Source: Dactylis glomerata
Lineage: Eukaryota; Streptophyta; Magnoliopsida; Poales; Poaceae
Direction of reading: 5' to 3'
Assembly (NCBI GenBank): GCA_007115705.1
Contig: QXEO01000550.1
Location: 1,672,111-1,736,110 of the forward strand
Length of the DNA: 64,000 nucleotides
How positions within the stretch are numbered: the first letter of the stretch is position 1; each line of letters begins with the position of its first letter. The notes beneath the pieces are model-generated. The model worked only from the letters and a program-made list of their open reading frames with translations, was not told where the DNA came from and made no database searches. The translations under genes and the position numbers were made by a program. Of the stretch, positions 1-9,974 are shown in pieces.

Positions 1-414
1 TAGCCGGTGTCTAGGCCGGCTATAGCCGGTGGCCGGCTTTAGCCGGTGTCTAGGCCGACTTTAGCCGGTTCGGTCTTTTTCGAGAAAACTGGACAGACCG
101 GCTATTTGTTGCGCAGGCCGGCTTTAGCCGGTTCGGACAATTCCGCACGAGGAGTTCGTCTTTGGTGGCGGAAATTGGGCACAAAAATCCTCAAATCCGG
201 AAAAATTAGGAAGAATTAGGCTAAGGGAACGCAAAGGAAGGTAGATCAGCACTTGAGATACGAAATCTTTGGATCAAAACCACAAAAAACTCAACAAATC
301 TTGAGATCAAAATTCGAGGCAATTTTGGGGCTATTTTTTTTGGATTTTCGAAATTTATGGTGGAAATCACAAACGAGAGTAAATCTGTGGCAACCAAAAG
401 CTGCTGATACCATA
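1..414 (-). mobile_element. Leader (5' UTR) remnant of a family B retrotransposon, copy B0
   Basis: This is the primer-site-proximal leader of a minus-strand B element that continues off the left edge. The last ~150 bp closely match the same stretch before the LTRs at 6269, 23781 and 25046. The first ~150 bp hold several copies of the palindrome CCGGCTWWAGCCGG, including a perfect one at 16-29. A primer site complementary to initiator-Met tRNA (TGGTATCAG on the minus strand) lies just left of the LTR, at about 404-412. No coding potential was seen. Confidence 0.75.
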
Positions 415-1159
415 TGATGAGGGGTGACCTCTTGGGTGTGGCCCGATCTTCACGGATTCACGAGATTTGTGGCGGGGAACGAGGATGAACACGAAGAACA
501 CGATGAACACGATGAACAAATCGAAGGCAAACACACACACACAAGATACACACCGGTTGTCCTCATTGGCCCGATTCACCAACTCAATAGAATCGCAAGG
601 AAGAGACTCCAAGAGTAGAATTCCTTGTGAGAGATTGACTTGCAAGGGATAGAATTCCAAGAGGGGAAGAGACCAATCAATTGGATAGAATTACACACTC
701 TTGTATGCAAGAGATCCAAATCAAGGTAGAATTCCCCAAATAGAAGAGATCCCAAACAAAGAGGGTGATTTCTAGATGTAGATCTAGTTGGGTTCCCACA
801 AGGGAGAAGGCATCATGCCAATTCTTATCTTAATTCATCTCTATCTTATCTCTAGGGGAGGGGAGCCATATATATAGGCAGCCACGAGCTAGGGGTAATT
901 TGGTCACTAGGGAGATAGATAACAAAGGTGGCTTCAAGGCCAAAGCAGAGTTGACTCGAGCAGGCCGGCTATAGCCGGGGTTAAGGCCGGCTTTAGCCGG
1001 TGGGAATGCCGGTCCAGCTTCAGCCGCAACCTCTTCTTGCGGCGCTTCCAAGCTTCTTTCCGGTTGTTGTTCTTCTTCCTTCTCTTCCACGCCTCGATGA
1101 TGTCGGACTTGATTGTTGACGCACATGATGTTGCGAGGTCCGAAAGCCACCCCACATCA
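415..1159 (-). repeat. Family B LTR 1 (745 bp)
   Basis: On the minus strand it starts TGATGTGGGG and ends CCCCTCATCA. It has a polypurine tract on one side (1160-1173) and a primer site on the other (about 404-412). It therefore serves as the 3' LTR of the copy to its right (B1) and as the 5' LTR of the copy to its left (B0). The last ~75 codons of the B1 ORF lie inside it. A TATATATA box is at 869-876. The other B LTRs start at 6269, 23781 and 25046. Confidence 0.85.
869..876 (-). promoter_or_regulatory. Candidate TATA box of the B LTR
   Basis: TATATATA lies in a GC-richer setting inside LTR 1. It recurs at the same place in the other B LTRs (18373-18380, 24225-24232, 25500-25507). A conserved TATA in an LTR is the expected core promoter for the genomic transcript. 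The start site itself cannot be seen. Confidence 0.5.
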
Positions 1160-4113
1160 TCTCCCCCCGCTTCAAAGAACGTCGTCCTCGACGTTGACTC
1201 AACATCATCATGTAGGGGAGGTAGATGTAGGCGATTGTACTTGGAGTGCACCATGTGGTCGTTCTTGCGAAGCTTGGTTTGGCAACACGTGAATGTTCCT
1301 TCGCCTTCCATGAGTCCTACAAAGGTCACAAGCAAAGCAAAACAACACTCAAAGAGTAGCCAATTCGTATAGTTTATGGCATGAGTACATGAGTAGAAGG
1401 AGTTCACCTTACAAAGTTGTTGATGTGCTCTCGGTGTAGAAATGAATGATTGAAACCACTCGCGGGAGCGCATCCACCAATAGAATCCATGTGTACCTAC
1501 GCACCACAAAGACCAAGCAAAGTATGTGTGTGCGTGATAGGGGAGCATATCATCAAGGACATGTCCATTCTTATTCACAACACAATTAGCACAACACAAG
1601 TATAATAACCGGAATGCATATGCAAGGTCTATGTGTAAGAAAATTGTTTCAACATCTTCCAAATGTGGGAACACAAAAACTCTATCAAAATTTGAGAAGA
1701 CCGTGGTGTCCATCTCATGTTGAAAGATATGCATATTATTGCACTCAAGGCTTTGGAAAGAGCAAGTAGTCAATATTCTTGAAGCAACATGAGGAGAGTT
1801 TGGCAAAAACACATACGACAAGATGTCAAAATCATCATCAACATGTGTGCAAACAAACCATAGGAAAGAACAATTTTTCATCATATTTGTTGCAACACAA
1901 ATCATAGTCATCCAAAAGTAGAAGAAAATATTGTTATCACAAGTGGTTATGCATCCGAACCAAAAGAAAGAGCAATTTGTCAACTTGTTGGATGCAACAC
2001 CAATGAACTCAAAACGGTAACACATGTGACAATTCATGACCAATATAGCAATGTGGTTGCACACAAAACAAGAGAAAGAGAAATCATTCAACATGTATGT
2101 TGCAACACATAAAGCATCAATGTTCAAAATCATGGGAGCATGATTGTCACAAGTGGCACCAAAATCATCAACATGCTTGCAACGAAACCATATGGAAGAG
2201 AAATTTTTCAACATGTTTGATGCATAGCATGTGAAAGGTATGCGAGCGGAGTTTGAGTTTGAACTCACAAGTATTATGCTCTCAAGAGCTCTTTTTACCA
2301 ACTCGTGCTCAATCGAGGTTGACGTTGTTATCCGCGTACCTACACACACAAAAGATATCCAAAACAATGTGTGTGCATGGTAGATGAATACATCATCTAT
2401 CATGATGCATCTCTTTATTTGCACAACACCATTAGCCTCAAGCAAGATTTCATAATATTCATGGTGATTATGCAAAGTATATGTGGGAACATGCGTATCA
2501 TGCGCAAATGCAAAATCTTCATTAGTTGAGAGAGCTATGGGGGCCTTCTCATTGTCAAATATAATAACATTATTGCAAACCAAGCATTTGAAAGAGCAAG
2601 TGTTCAACATTTTGGTTGCATTAATGGAAGAATATTGCAAGCATTGTGCACAAAACATTTTCAAAATTTTATCCTTGTTGTCGACAAACCTAGGGAAAGA
2701 GCAATTGTTCGACAAGGTTGTCACAACCAAAGTATCATTGTCCTTATTGCAAGCAATATATGGGAAAGAGCAATTGTTCAACATATTGCATGCAATAGGC
2801 GATAAAGTGAAGCACTCATAGCTTAGCATCTTCATGGGAATCATGGCATCACCAACACCTATGTTGTTACCTTTGTGGTCGCACTCCTTTGAAGTAGGTG
2901 TTGTTGAAGTAGGTGGCTCCAATTGGCCGACATGCTCATCATCTTCTAAGCATGGTGTGTTATCATCATGTGTATGCACCATGTACATCTTGTCCAAGGT
3001 TGGCGGCGCTTCATCCATGGGATCTATTGCAACATGAGAAAACACACTCAAGGTAGAGGGTAAGTTGTTAGAAATCGAAATGGCCTCACTTGACCTATCA
3101 ACTACCACTCTTGTCTCACTCGGTGTATCACTCATGCTCTCAAAGTGAAAGCACTCACTCTCACATATAGTGGAATCACTCATCTCACGTATAGTGGATT
3201 CACTCATCTCACATATAGTAGAGTCCCTCATCTCCATGGAATGGACGTCATCCTTATCCGAGCAAGCTAGGCTATCAATATGTGGTTGTTGGTTTGCACG
3301 ATGCTCTTGAGGTTGAGGTTGTCGATTGCGCTCAAAGTTGTCGACAGACGACATGATTCGTCTCCTGATTTCGGCGGGATCGGCGTCTGACATCCCCCTT
3401 CTTGCGGCCCATTCCTTATTCCTTGCGGTGAGCTCCGCTTCCCATTCCGCTAACCTTGCGTCCGTTTCCGCTATCCGTGCGGTGAGCCTTGCGTCCGATT
3501 CTTGATCTTGTTGAGGATGTTCATGATGGCTTTGATGGTGATGATCATGATCCTTGGAATGCTTCTCATGGCGATGAGACCGTCTTGTGGGAGCCGTTGC
3601 GGAGGTGTCATGTGGGATGGGAGACACCATTGGAGACAAGGTCGCATCTTGGTAGGACATCTCACGGCTTGGCAATCTCGAAGCTCTTGTGGTGGTCCTC
3701 CTCGAGGAGGTGTCGTGGACGTTGTCATAAAAGGTCTCTTCAAGGCATGGACAACCTGTAGGTTGTTTGTGGTTAGCACCATGCTCTTGAGGTTGGCGAT
3801 GACGCTCATGGTCACCCACATGATTGGAGCGTGAAGAAGATCTTGATGAGCTCAACCTTGTGCGATGAGGAAGCTCATGTTGGCGTTGTGCTTGGTGAAC
3901 TATGTGATGGTCTCGAGTATCTTGATGTGCCCATGCACGCTTGTCGTAGTCGAAGGAGTTGTCGATGTATTGTTTCTTGTCCACCTTGCTCATGTAGTCG
4001 AAGTTGTCATCGATGTAGCGTTTCTTGTCCACCTTGCTCATGTAGTCGAAGTTGTCGTAGTCGGTGTAGTCCTCCGTGAACTTTCCATGATAGCGTCCAT
4101 TGAGCCTAGACAT
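934..4113 (-). CDS. Unrecognised 1059-codon ORF of non-autonomous element B1
   Basis: One uninterrupted frame starts at ATG 4113; the same start and N-terminus recur in copy B2 at 21635. I recognise no catalytic domain: no YxDD reverse transcriptase, no integrase, no zinc knuckle. In order it shows: residues 1-60 with repeats of DNFDYMSKVDKK; a His/Arg/Ser/Gln-rich region to about 200; a short helical, coiled-coil-like segment (about 205-250); serine/threonine repeats around STICEMSEST; eight degenerate modules with a core like MLxNCSFxxFVCN (about 440-800); and a basic tail (AWKRRKK twice). The frame runs through the polypurine tract at 1160-1173 into the LTR, so about 75 residues are LTR-encoded. 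The PPT-proximal part (VESTSRTTFFEAGGDD) resembles the pol end of the autonomous elements, which suggests B is a derivative or parasite of them. Function is unknown. It could also be a long frame kept by recency rather than by selection. Confidence 0.6.
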   Translation of the reverse strand: MSRLNGRYHGKFTEDYTDYDNFDYMSKVDKKRYIDDNFDYMSKVDKKQYIDNSFDYDKRAWAHQDTRDHHIVHQAQRQHELPHRTRLSSSRSSSRSNHVGDHERHRQPQEHGANHKQPTGCPCLEETFYDNVHDTSSRRTTTRASRLPSREMSYQDATLSPMVSPIPHDTSATAPTRRSHRHEKHSKDHDHHHQSHHEHPQQDQESDARLTARIAETDARLAEWEAELTARNKEWAARRGMSDADPAEIRRRIMSSVDNFERNRQPQPQEHRANQQPHIDSLACSDKDDVHSMEMRDSTICEMSESTIREMSDSTICESECFHFESMSDTPSETRVVVDRSSEAISISNNLPSTLSVFSHVAIDPMDEAPPTLDKMYMVHTHDDNTPCLEDDEHVGQLEPPTSTTPTSKECDHKGNNIGVGDAMIPMKMLSYECFTLSPIACNMLNNCSFPYIACNKDNDTLVVTTLSNNCSFPRFVDNKDKILKMFCAQCLQYSSINATKMLNTCSFKCLVCNNVIIFDNEKAPIALSTNEDFAFAHDTHVPTYTLHNHHEYYEILLEANGVVQIKRCIMIDDVFIYHAHTLFWISFVCVGTRITTSTSIEHELVKRALESIILVSSNSNSARIPFTCYASNMLKNFSSIWFRCKHVDDFGATCDNHAPMILNIDALCVATYMLNDFSFSCFVCNHIAILVMNCHMCYRFEFIGVASNKLTNCSFFWFGCITTCDNNIFFYFWMTMICVATNMMKNCSFLWFVCTHVDDDFDILSYVFLPNSPHVASRILTTCSFQSLECNNMHIFQHEMDTTVFSNFDRVFVFPHLEDVETIFLHIDLAYAFRLLYLCCANCVVNKNGHVLDDMLPYHAHTYFAWSLWCVGTHGFYWWMRSREWFQSFISTPRAHQQLCKVNSFYSCTHAINYTNWLLFECCFALLVTFVGLMEGEGTFTCCQTKLRKNDHMVHSKYNRLHLPPLHDDVESTSRTTFFEAGGDDVGWLSDLATSCASTIKSDIIEAWKRRKKNNNRKEAWKRRKKRLRLKLDRHSHRLKPALTPAIAGLLESTLLWP
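1160..1173 (-). other. Polypurine tract of B1
   Basis: On the minus strand this is GAAGCGGGGGGAGA directly before the LTR start TGATGTG. It is the expected plus-strand primer for reverse transcription, and here it is also translated within the ORF as part of FEAGGD. Confidence 0.75.
1739..2795 (-). repeat. Eight degenerate modules within the B1 ORF
   Basis: On the plus strand a degenerate unit like GGAAAGAGCAATTTTTCAAC, followed by a variant of ATGTTTGTTGCAAC, recurs near 1752, 1862, 1965, 2070, 2190, 2590, 2695 and 2762. Translated on the minus strand each gives [VA]A[ST]xMLxNCSFxxFxCN. Spacing is about 65-120 bp, with a 400-bp gap between the fifth and sixth. The modules are diverged, so the expansion is old. 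The matching part of B2 is missing, so conservation cannot be tested within this window. Confidence 0.7.
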
Positions 4114-5184
4114 AGCTCACACAAGGCAAGATATATATATGTAGAAGTGGTGGTGGTTAGAAAACTACAATTAGAACACTTCCCGTAGAAACTATTGAAT
4201 GGATGAAACACCGAAACGACAACCGTGGTGCACAAGTTAGAACACACGCAAAAGGCTATATGGTGGAAGGGTAAGAAATGTGGAAATGCCAAACGAATAT
4301 GATCAAAAGAAAAGTCTATTGTCAAATGTGGGTAAAATCCAAAGGCAAATGTCAAGAACGATGATCTACGTCAAGGAAACACGGAAACACACACAAAAGA
4401 TATAATGGGGTTAGCGTGACCAAGGAAGTGAGCAAAGAAACAAAATGGTCCTAACGAAGACTATTAGCTCGGTGTCACGCCAACGCAAGAGAGACCGTAG
4501 CTTGGTTGCATAAGAAAGAAGCAACAAGATTTGCACAAGATGCCACTCTTCTCTTTTCTCTCTTTTTGCTTACAAGCTTTGAACTCCTTTGTATCGGTGG
4601 AACACACACTCTGGATTTTTGGTGTTTCTATGCTTAAAAGCTTATTTGCTATTTATATATGTCACACAATGGATTTTTCCTCTTTTGTGTATCTCTCTCA
4701 CCGAGCTTGCTTCGGAGCTTTGCTCAACTTATGCACACACACAAACCCTCTCACGGTCGTGAACACTTGTGCAATGCTTCGCAACACTCGAAAAGCCACT
4801 CTCAATAGGATAGGTACACAAAGGAAGAAAAGAGGTTACAAAGATGGTGCAAGTTATACCTATGCAAAGGTTAGGCGGTGTCAAAACTCACGACTTGCGG
4901 CGATGTCGATGAAGGTGGAGTCAAAAGACTAGTCGGAGTTCTGGTGCACCGGTGCCGTCGTCGCGATGTTGATGTAGTCGCGGTATTATTTGGCACAAAC
5001 AAGGCACGCAAAAACCGAAATGCGAACACACACGTCAATGCCCGAAAGTTTGGGGCAAAAAGGACTCACAAATATTGTCAAAGTTTGTGTCAAGATAACG
5101 CCGGATTTTGTGTCAAAGGAACAAATGGATGTCAAAAGGGGTATTATTGTGTTAAAACGAGTCAAAAGTGAGTGTCGAAAGTTA
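4114..5184 (-). mobile_element. B1 leader, ORF-proximal part
   Basis: This untranslated region lies between the ORF start and the palindrome-bracketed GC-rich block. It is clearly collinear with 21636-22735 of copy B2, with scattered substitutions and small indels. I found no reading frame shared by both copies, so I treat it as leader RNA, not as a gene. Confidence 0.65.
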
Positions 5185-5975
5185 ACCGGCTTTAGCCGGT
5201 GTCCTATCCGGCTATTTCCGGACTGAGCAGGTGGCGAGGCGGGTGCGAGCAGAAGGTGGTGCTTGGCGGCGAGCTGGGTAGGCGGGCGTGGTGGCATGGG
5301 ATGGAGCCAGGGGCTAAGCGCGGGCGCTGCTTGGTGTGGTGGCCTGGTGGAGTGCTGCGCGCGAGCTGGGCGGAGGTGGGGCGAGCGCGGCCTGGGGCAT
5401 GCTGGTCCTGGCGAGGAGAGGCAGGCGGTGGGCGTGGGTGGTCATGGAGTGGGCCGACGCGGGAGCAGGTTGGCGTGGAGTGGGCCGATACGGGACGCGT
5501 GGGGTGGCTGGGTAGCTGGCAAGGTGGCCGGCGGCTGAGGTGCTGGGCAGGGGCTAGCAAGGAGCTGGAGGCGGCCGTGGTACTGAGGGCGAGCAGGGGC
5601 TAGAGAGGTGGAGCTGGGTGCTGAGGCGTGGCGCTAGAGCGAGCGGGGGCCAGGCGCGCTGTCGCGCGAGGAGCTGGGCGGCCGGCGGCAGGTTGCGTGC
5701 GCGCGATGCGAGCAGGCGGCGAGCGGGAGTAAGCTTGGAGGAGGCGGGCGCTGTGCGGGTGCTGCGCGGGGTGGGAGGTGTGCTGAACGGCGCGGAAGCA
5801 GGTGGATGCGGGACGAGGCGGAGCGGGCCGTGGAGCAAGCTGAGCGAGGCGGTGGTTGCTGTAGCCATACGCGCGAGGGAGCGAGGCGGATCGATGGCGC
5901 TGACTGGCAGGAGATGGACTGGGCCGGCTTTAGCCGGTGCACCGGCTTTAGCCGGTCTGAGGTCCGGCTTTAGCC
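5185..5975 (-). mobile_element. GC-rich variable cassette in the B1 leader, bracketed by palindromes
   Basis: This ~700-bp block is rich in GAGC, GGCGG and GCGAGC words. CCGGCTTTAGCCGG-type palindromes lie on its left (from about 5188) and on its right (three copies, about 5925-5975). The equivalent block in B2 (about 22735-23490) has the same bracketing motifs and similar base composition, but I could not align its interior to this one. Copy B3 (24565-24760) matches the right part of this block closely. Several open frames exist, but they are compositional artefacts. Confidence 0.55.
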
Positions 5976-6268
5976 GGTTCGGACTTTTTCGAGAAATTTC
6001 TGCGCGAGCTATTCGTCGATTTGGGCGGAAACTGAGACAGAAAATCGACGAATCCGAGAGAAATAAGAGGAATTGGGGCTAGAAAATTTGTGGCAATGTA
6101 GATCAACACCCAAAACATCAAATCTATGGATCAAAACCACAAAAACTCAACAAATCTTGAGATCAAAATTCGAGGCAATTTTGGGGCTGTTTTTTGGATT
6201 TTCGAAATTTATGGTGGAAATCACAAACGAGAGTAAATCCGTGGCAACCAAAAGCTGCTGATACCATA
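5976..6268 (-). mobile_element. B1 leader, primer-site-proximal part
   Basis: Conserved leader found before every B LTR. It ends in a minus-strand primer site reading TGGTATCAGCAGC next to the LTR. Nine bases match the 3' end of initiator-Met tRNA (TGGTATCAG) before the match breaks. Confidence 0.7.
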
Positions 6269-6450
6269 TGATGAGGGGTGACCTCTTGGGTGTGGCCCGA
6301 TCTTCACAGATTCACGAGATTTGTGGTGGGGAACGAGGATGAACACGAAGAACACGATGAACAAATCGAAGGCAAACACACAGACACAAGATACACACCG
6401 GTTGTCCTCGTTGGCCTGATTCACCAACTCAATAGAATCACAAGGAAGAG
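6269..6450 (-). repeat. Family B LTR 2, left piece
   Basis: Begins TGATGAGGGGTGACC like the other B LTRs and is cut at 6450 by element A. It resumes after A at 18109. AAGAG (6446-6450) is the left copy of A's target duplication. Confidence 0.85.
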
Positions 6451-7408
6451 TGATAAGGGGTTGCCCGATCTTCTCAGTGAGCCGATGTAGATGGATGATA
6501 ACTTGGTAGATAATCTGTGAGACGCACACGAACTCTCCGGCTGTTCCCCCATTGCCAATGCAACAGATCTTCAACCCTATGGATATTCGAGACACCACAC
6601 ACTTGCGCACGTAGCCGCCGACCACGAAGCGGTTCTGCAATCTCCTAATTCCCAATGGAACAGCAGATCACACTTGAATTCTCAGTAGCAAAACTCCAGA
6701 TCGAAACAAACTTGGAGTGGGGTAGATATTCCGAGCGAAACATAGAGGAATATATGATTTCAGAGGAAAGCTTACAAGCAATTTCGTTCTGATATTTGGG
6801 GGTAATCTAAACGTAGTCTAAACGACACAAGGGGGCGCCCCAGGGGTACTTAAAGGGGTTGGGGCGACCTGGGCAAAGACCTGGCCCAAAACCAGTCTGT
6901 TTAGGGCCCAAACGGACTCGGTTTGACTCAAACTGGTACATACCGACCCATACATGGGTTCGGCCTATTTTGGCACGAAGGCCATGAGTGTGGCGCGCCT
7001 TAGACTCGTAGACATCGCGTCGAAGGCTGTCCTAGCGCGCCATCTCGTGCTCTCTCTCATGTAGACTTGATGTTCTGGTGATCTCCGGGTGCGCCTGCCT
7101 CCCTCTCCTCCCTCGCGCACTTGATCTTCAAGTCTTGCTCATCTCGCTGCGACGCGTCTCCTCCTCGTGCAATGCTTGTGTTATCAACAAACCTAATCAT
7201 ACATAGATGCATAGACTTAGGTAGTATAAAGCTCTCATTAAATAAAACATCAGGTTCAATTAAGAGTGAGTTCACCTGTTGTTCCAATAGCTTTGCACGT
7301 GCTCTTGTAATTGGTCCAATCCTAATCTCGTCGGACTTCTTCGCAGCAACATCTTCATCATCAATAGGAGCAGGAGATAATGGTGGTGTAATAGGGATGT
7401 CCTCATCA
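6451..7408 (-). repeat. 3' LTR of element A (958 bp)
   Basis: Plus-strand ends are TGATAAGG and CCTCATCA, so on the sense strand it begins TGATGAGGACATCCC. The second A copy has an LTR of the same net length (131 + 827 bp around solo LTR G). The last ~117 codons of the pol frame lie inside it. Confidence 0.85.
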
Positions 7409-9974
7409 TCCTCCCCCCTTCAAAAGGCGTCGACCTCGACGCTGCAATGTCTTCACCCTCATATGGTGTCAAATCAGCAATGTTGAAGCTATTGCTCACG
7501 CCATACTCAGCTATAGGAAGATCTATCTTGTAGGCATTATCATTAATCTTGGCAAGAACCTTGTAAGGACCAGCACCACGGGGCAGCAACTTGGACTTAC
7601 GGAGCTGTGGAAATCTGTCCTTGCGAAAGTGTACCCAAACCATATCACCGGGCTGGAACAAGACCTCCTTGCGCTTCTTGTTTGCACGATCTGCAGTGTA
7701 CTTGCCTTTCTTCTCAATAGCCTCTTTAGTCTTCACATGAATCTTCCTCACAAAATCTGCCCTCTTTGATGCCTCCATATTTACTCGCTCTTGGATAGGA
7801 AGAGGCAACAAATCAAGAGGCGTAATGGGTTTGAAACCATAGACCACCTCAAAAGGACATAGCTGCGTGGTAGAGTGAACCGCCCTGTTATATGCAAACT
7901 CCACATGCGGCAAACAATCTTCCCACTCACGCAGGTTCTTCTTGATCATGCATCGCAACACTGTTGAAAGTGTGCGATTTACCACCTCCGTTTGACCATC
8001 AGTTTGGGGATGACAAGTAGTGCTGAATAATAACTTTGTGCCCAGCTTTCCCCAAAGTGTCTTCCAGAAGTAGCGCATAAACTTCACATCACGATCAGAG
8101 ACAATTGTCTTGGGTACTCCATGCAAGCATACAATATCCCTGAAAAATAGGTTAGCAATATGCGACGCATCGTCGCTTTTGTGGCAGGCAATAAAATGAG
8201 CCATCTTAGAAAATCGATCCACTACCACAAATATAGAATCATGGCCTCTTTTAGTCCTAGGCAAACCTAATACAAAATCCATGCTAATGTCCTCCCATGG
8301 TGTAGTAGGTGCAGGTAATGGAGTATACAAACCGTGAGGCTTCAGCTTGGACTTCGACTTGTTGCACGTAATGCAACGCTTGACAAACCTGTCCACATCA
8401 CGCCTCATCCTAGGCCAATAAAAGTGATCAGCGAGCATGAGTAGCGTCTTCTCACGCCCAAAGTGACCCATCAAACCGCCGGCATGTGATTCCTGCAACA
8501 ATAGCAAACGCACGGACGATTCTGGAACACATAGTTTGTTAGCACGAAACAAAAACCCATCATGGATGTGATATTTATCCCATGCTTTCCCACCAGTACA
8601 CATGCTATATGGCGCTGAAAAATCATGATCAGTAGCATATAAATCACACAAACTCTCTAAACCAGGAACCTTAATGTCTAATTGTGTCAACAACATGTTC
8701 TTCCTAGAGAGAGCATCAGCAACCACATTGTCTTTACCCTTTTTATGTTTAATTATGTATGGAAAAGACTCAATGAACTCAACCCACTTAGCAAGACGCC
8801 TATGCAAATTAGATTGAGCTTTCAGATATTTCAAAGCTTCATGATCAGAATGTATGATAAATTCTTTTGGCCACAAATAATGTTGCCAAACCTCAAGAAC
8901 TCTAACAAGTGCATACAATTCTTTATCATAAACTGGATAGTTCAACCTCGCACCACAAAGTTTTTCAGAAAAATAGGCAATAGGCCTACCCTCTTGCATC
9001 AACACACCACCAATACCAATGCCACTAGCATCACATTCAATCTCAAATTGCTTAGTAAAATCTGGTAGTGCAAGCAAAGGTGCAGAAGTTAACAAACGTT
9101 TCAGCTCATCAAAGGCATTATCTTGGGCTGCGCCCCATACAAATTCGACACCTTTCTTAGTTAACTCATTTAAAGGTGCAGCAATAGTACTAAAGTCTTT
9201 CACAAAACGGCGATAAAAACCAGCAAGACCGTGAAAACTTCGTACTTGACTAACATTCATGGGAGTAGGCCAATTTTGAATAGCTTCAATTTTAGATGCA
9301 TCTACCTCTACTCCATGCTTAGAAACAACAAAACCCAGAAATATGACCTTATCTTTGCAAAATGTCCACTTCGCAAGGTTACCATATAACTTAGCATCAC
9401 GCAACACTTGCAAAACTTGTCGAATATGATCACTATGTTCAGATTCATTGCGGCTGTAGATTAATATATCATCAAAATACACAACCACAAACTTGCCAAT
9501 AAAATTATGCAAAACATGGTTCATTAATCTCATGAAGGTACTAGGTGCATTAGTTAACCCAAATGGCATGACTAACCACTCATATAAACCAAATTTTGTT
9601 TTAAAGGCTGTTTTCCACTCATCCCCCTCTTTCATCCTAATTTGATGATAACCACTATGCAAATCAATTTTAGAGAAAACAGCAGCACCACTCAATTCAT
9701 CAAGCATATCTTCCAAGCGTGGAATAGGATGACGATATCGAATAGTGATGTTATTTATTGCTCTACAATCTACACACATGCGCCAAGTACCATCTTTCTT
9801 AGGAACTAAAATAACAGGAACAGCACAAGGGCTTAAGCTCACATGAATATAACCTTTGTCGAGAAGCGCTTGTACTTGTTTCTGAATTTCTTTTGTCTCC
9901 TCGGGGTTGGTGCGGTATGGTGCTCGGTTGGGCAGCGATGCTCCTGGAATCAAGTCTATTTGATGCTCAATGCC
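7057..9974 (-). pseudogene. pol: Element A pol: reverse transcriptase, RNase H, integrase and LTR-encoded tail
   Basis: This would copy the element RNA into DNA and insert it. The reverse transcriptase core shows VPKKDG, MPFGLTNAPSTF and the catalytic YFDD (about 9469-9480). RNase H shows ECDASG, DKELYALV, IHSDHEAL and ADALS. Integrase shows the HHCC finger (ending CITC), then a DD35E set in FVVVDRFS, VSDRD and TDGQTEVVNR, and a GAGPYKV segment. The ORF runs to the polypurine tract at 7409-7421, where six C's stand in place of the seven in copy A2. This one-base loss shifts the frame. The original tail (PITRARAK, then FILPKSM, then the stop at 7057) continues in another frame inside the LTR. 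Upstream, a TGA at 9975-9977 separates it from protease. Confidence 0.85.

Noticed and set aside
1..140. Regularly repeated CCGGCT...AGCCGG motifs as a possible CRISPR-like array
   Set aside because: Units are short, palindromic, irregularly spaced, with no spacer diversity, in a plant retroelement.
5199..6082. Open frames of 90-154 codons on both strands in the B1 GC-rich cassette
   Set aside because: High GC removes stop codons; frames are not shared with the B2 cassette.
7033..7042. GCGCGCCA as the end of the A LTR, with GAGAGAGAG as polypurine tract
   Set aside because: The target duplication AAGAG is met only if the LTR extends to CCTCATCA (7408 and 18103), next to a better polypurine tract.
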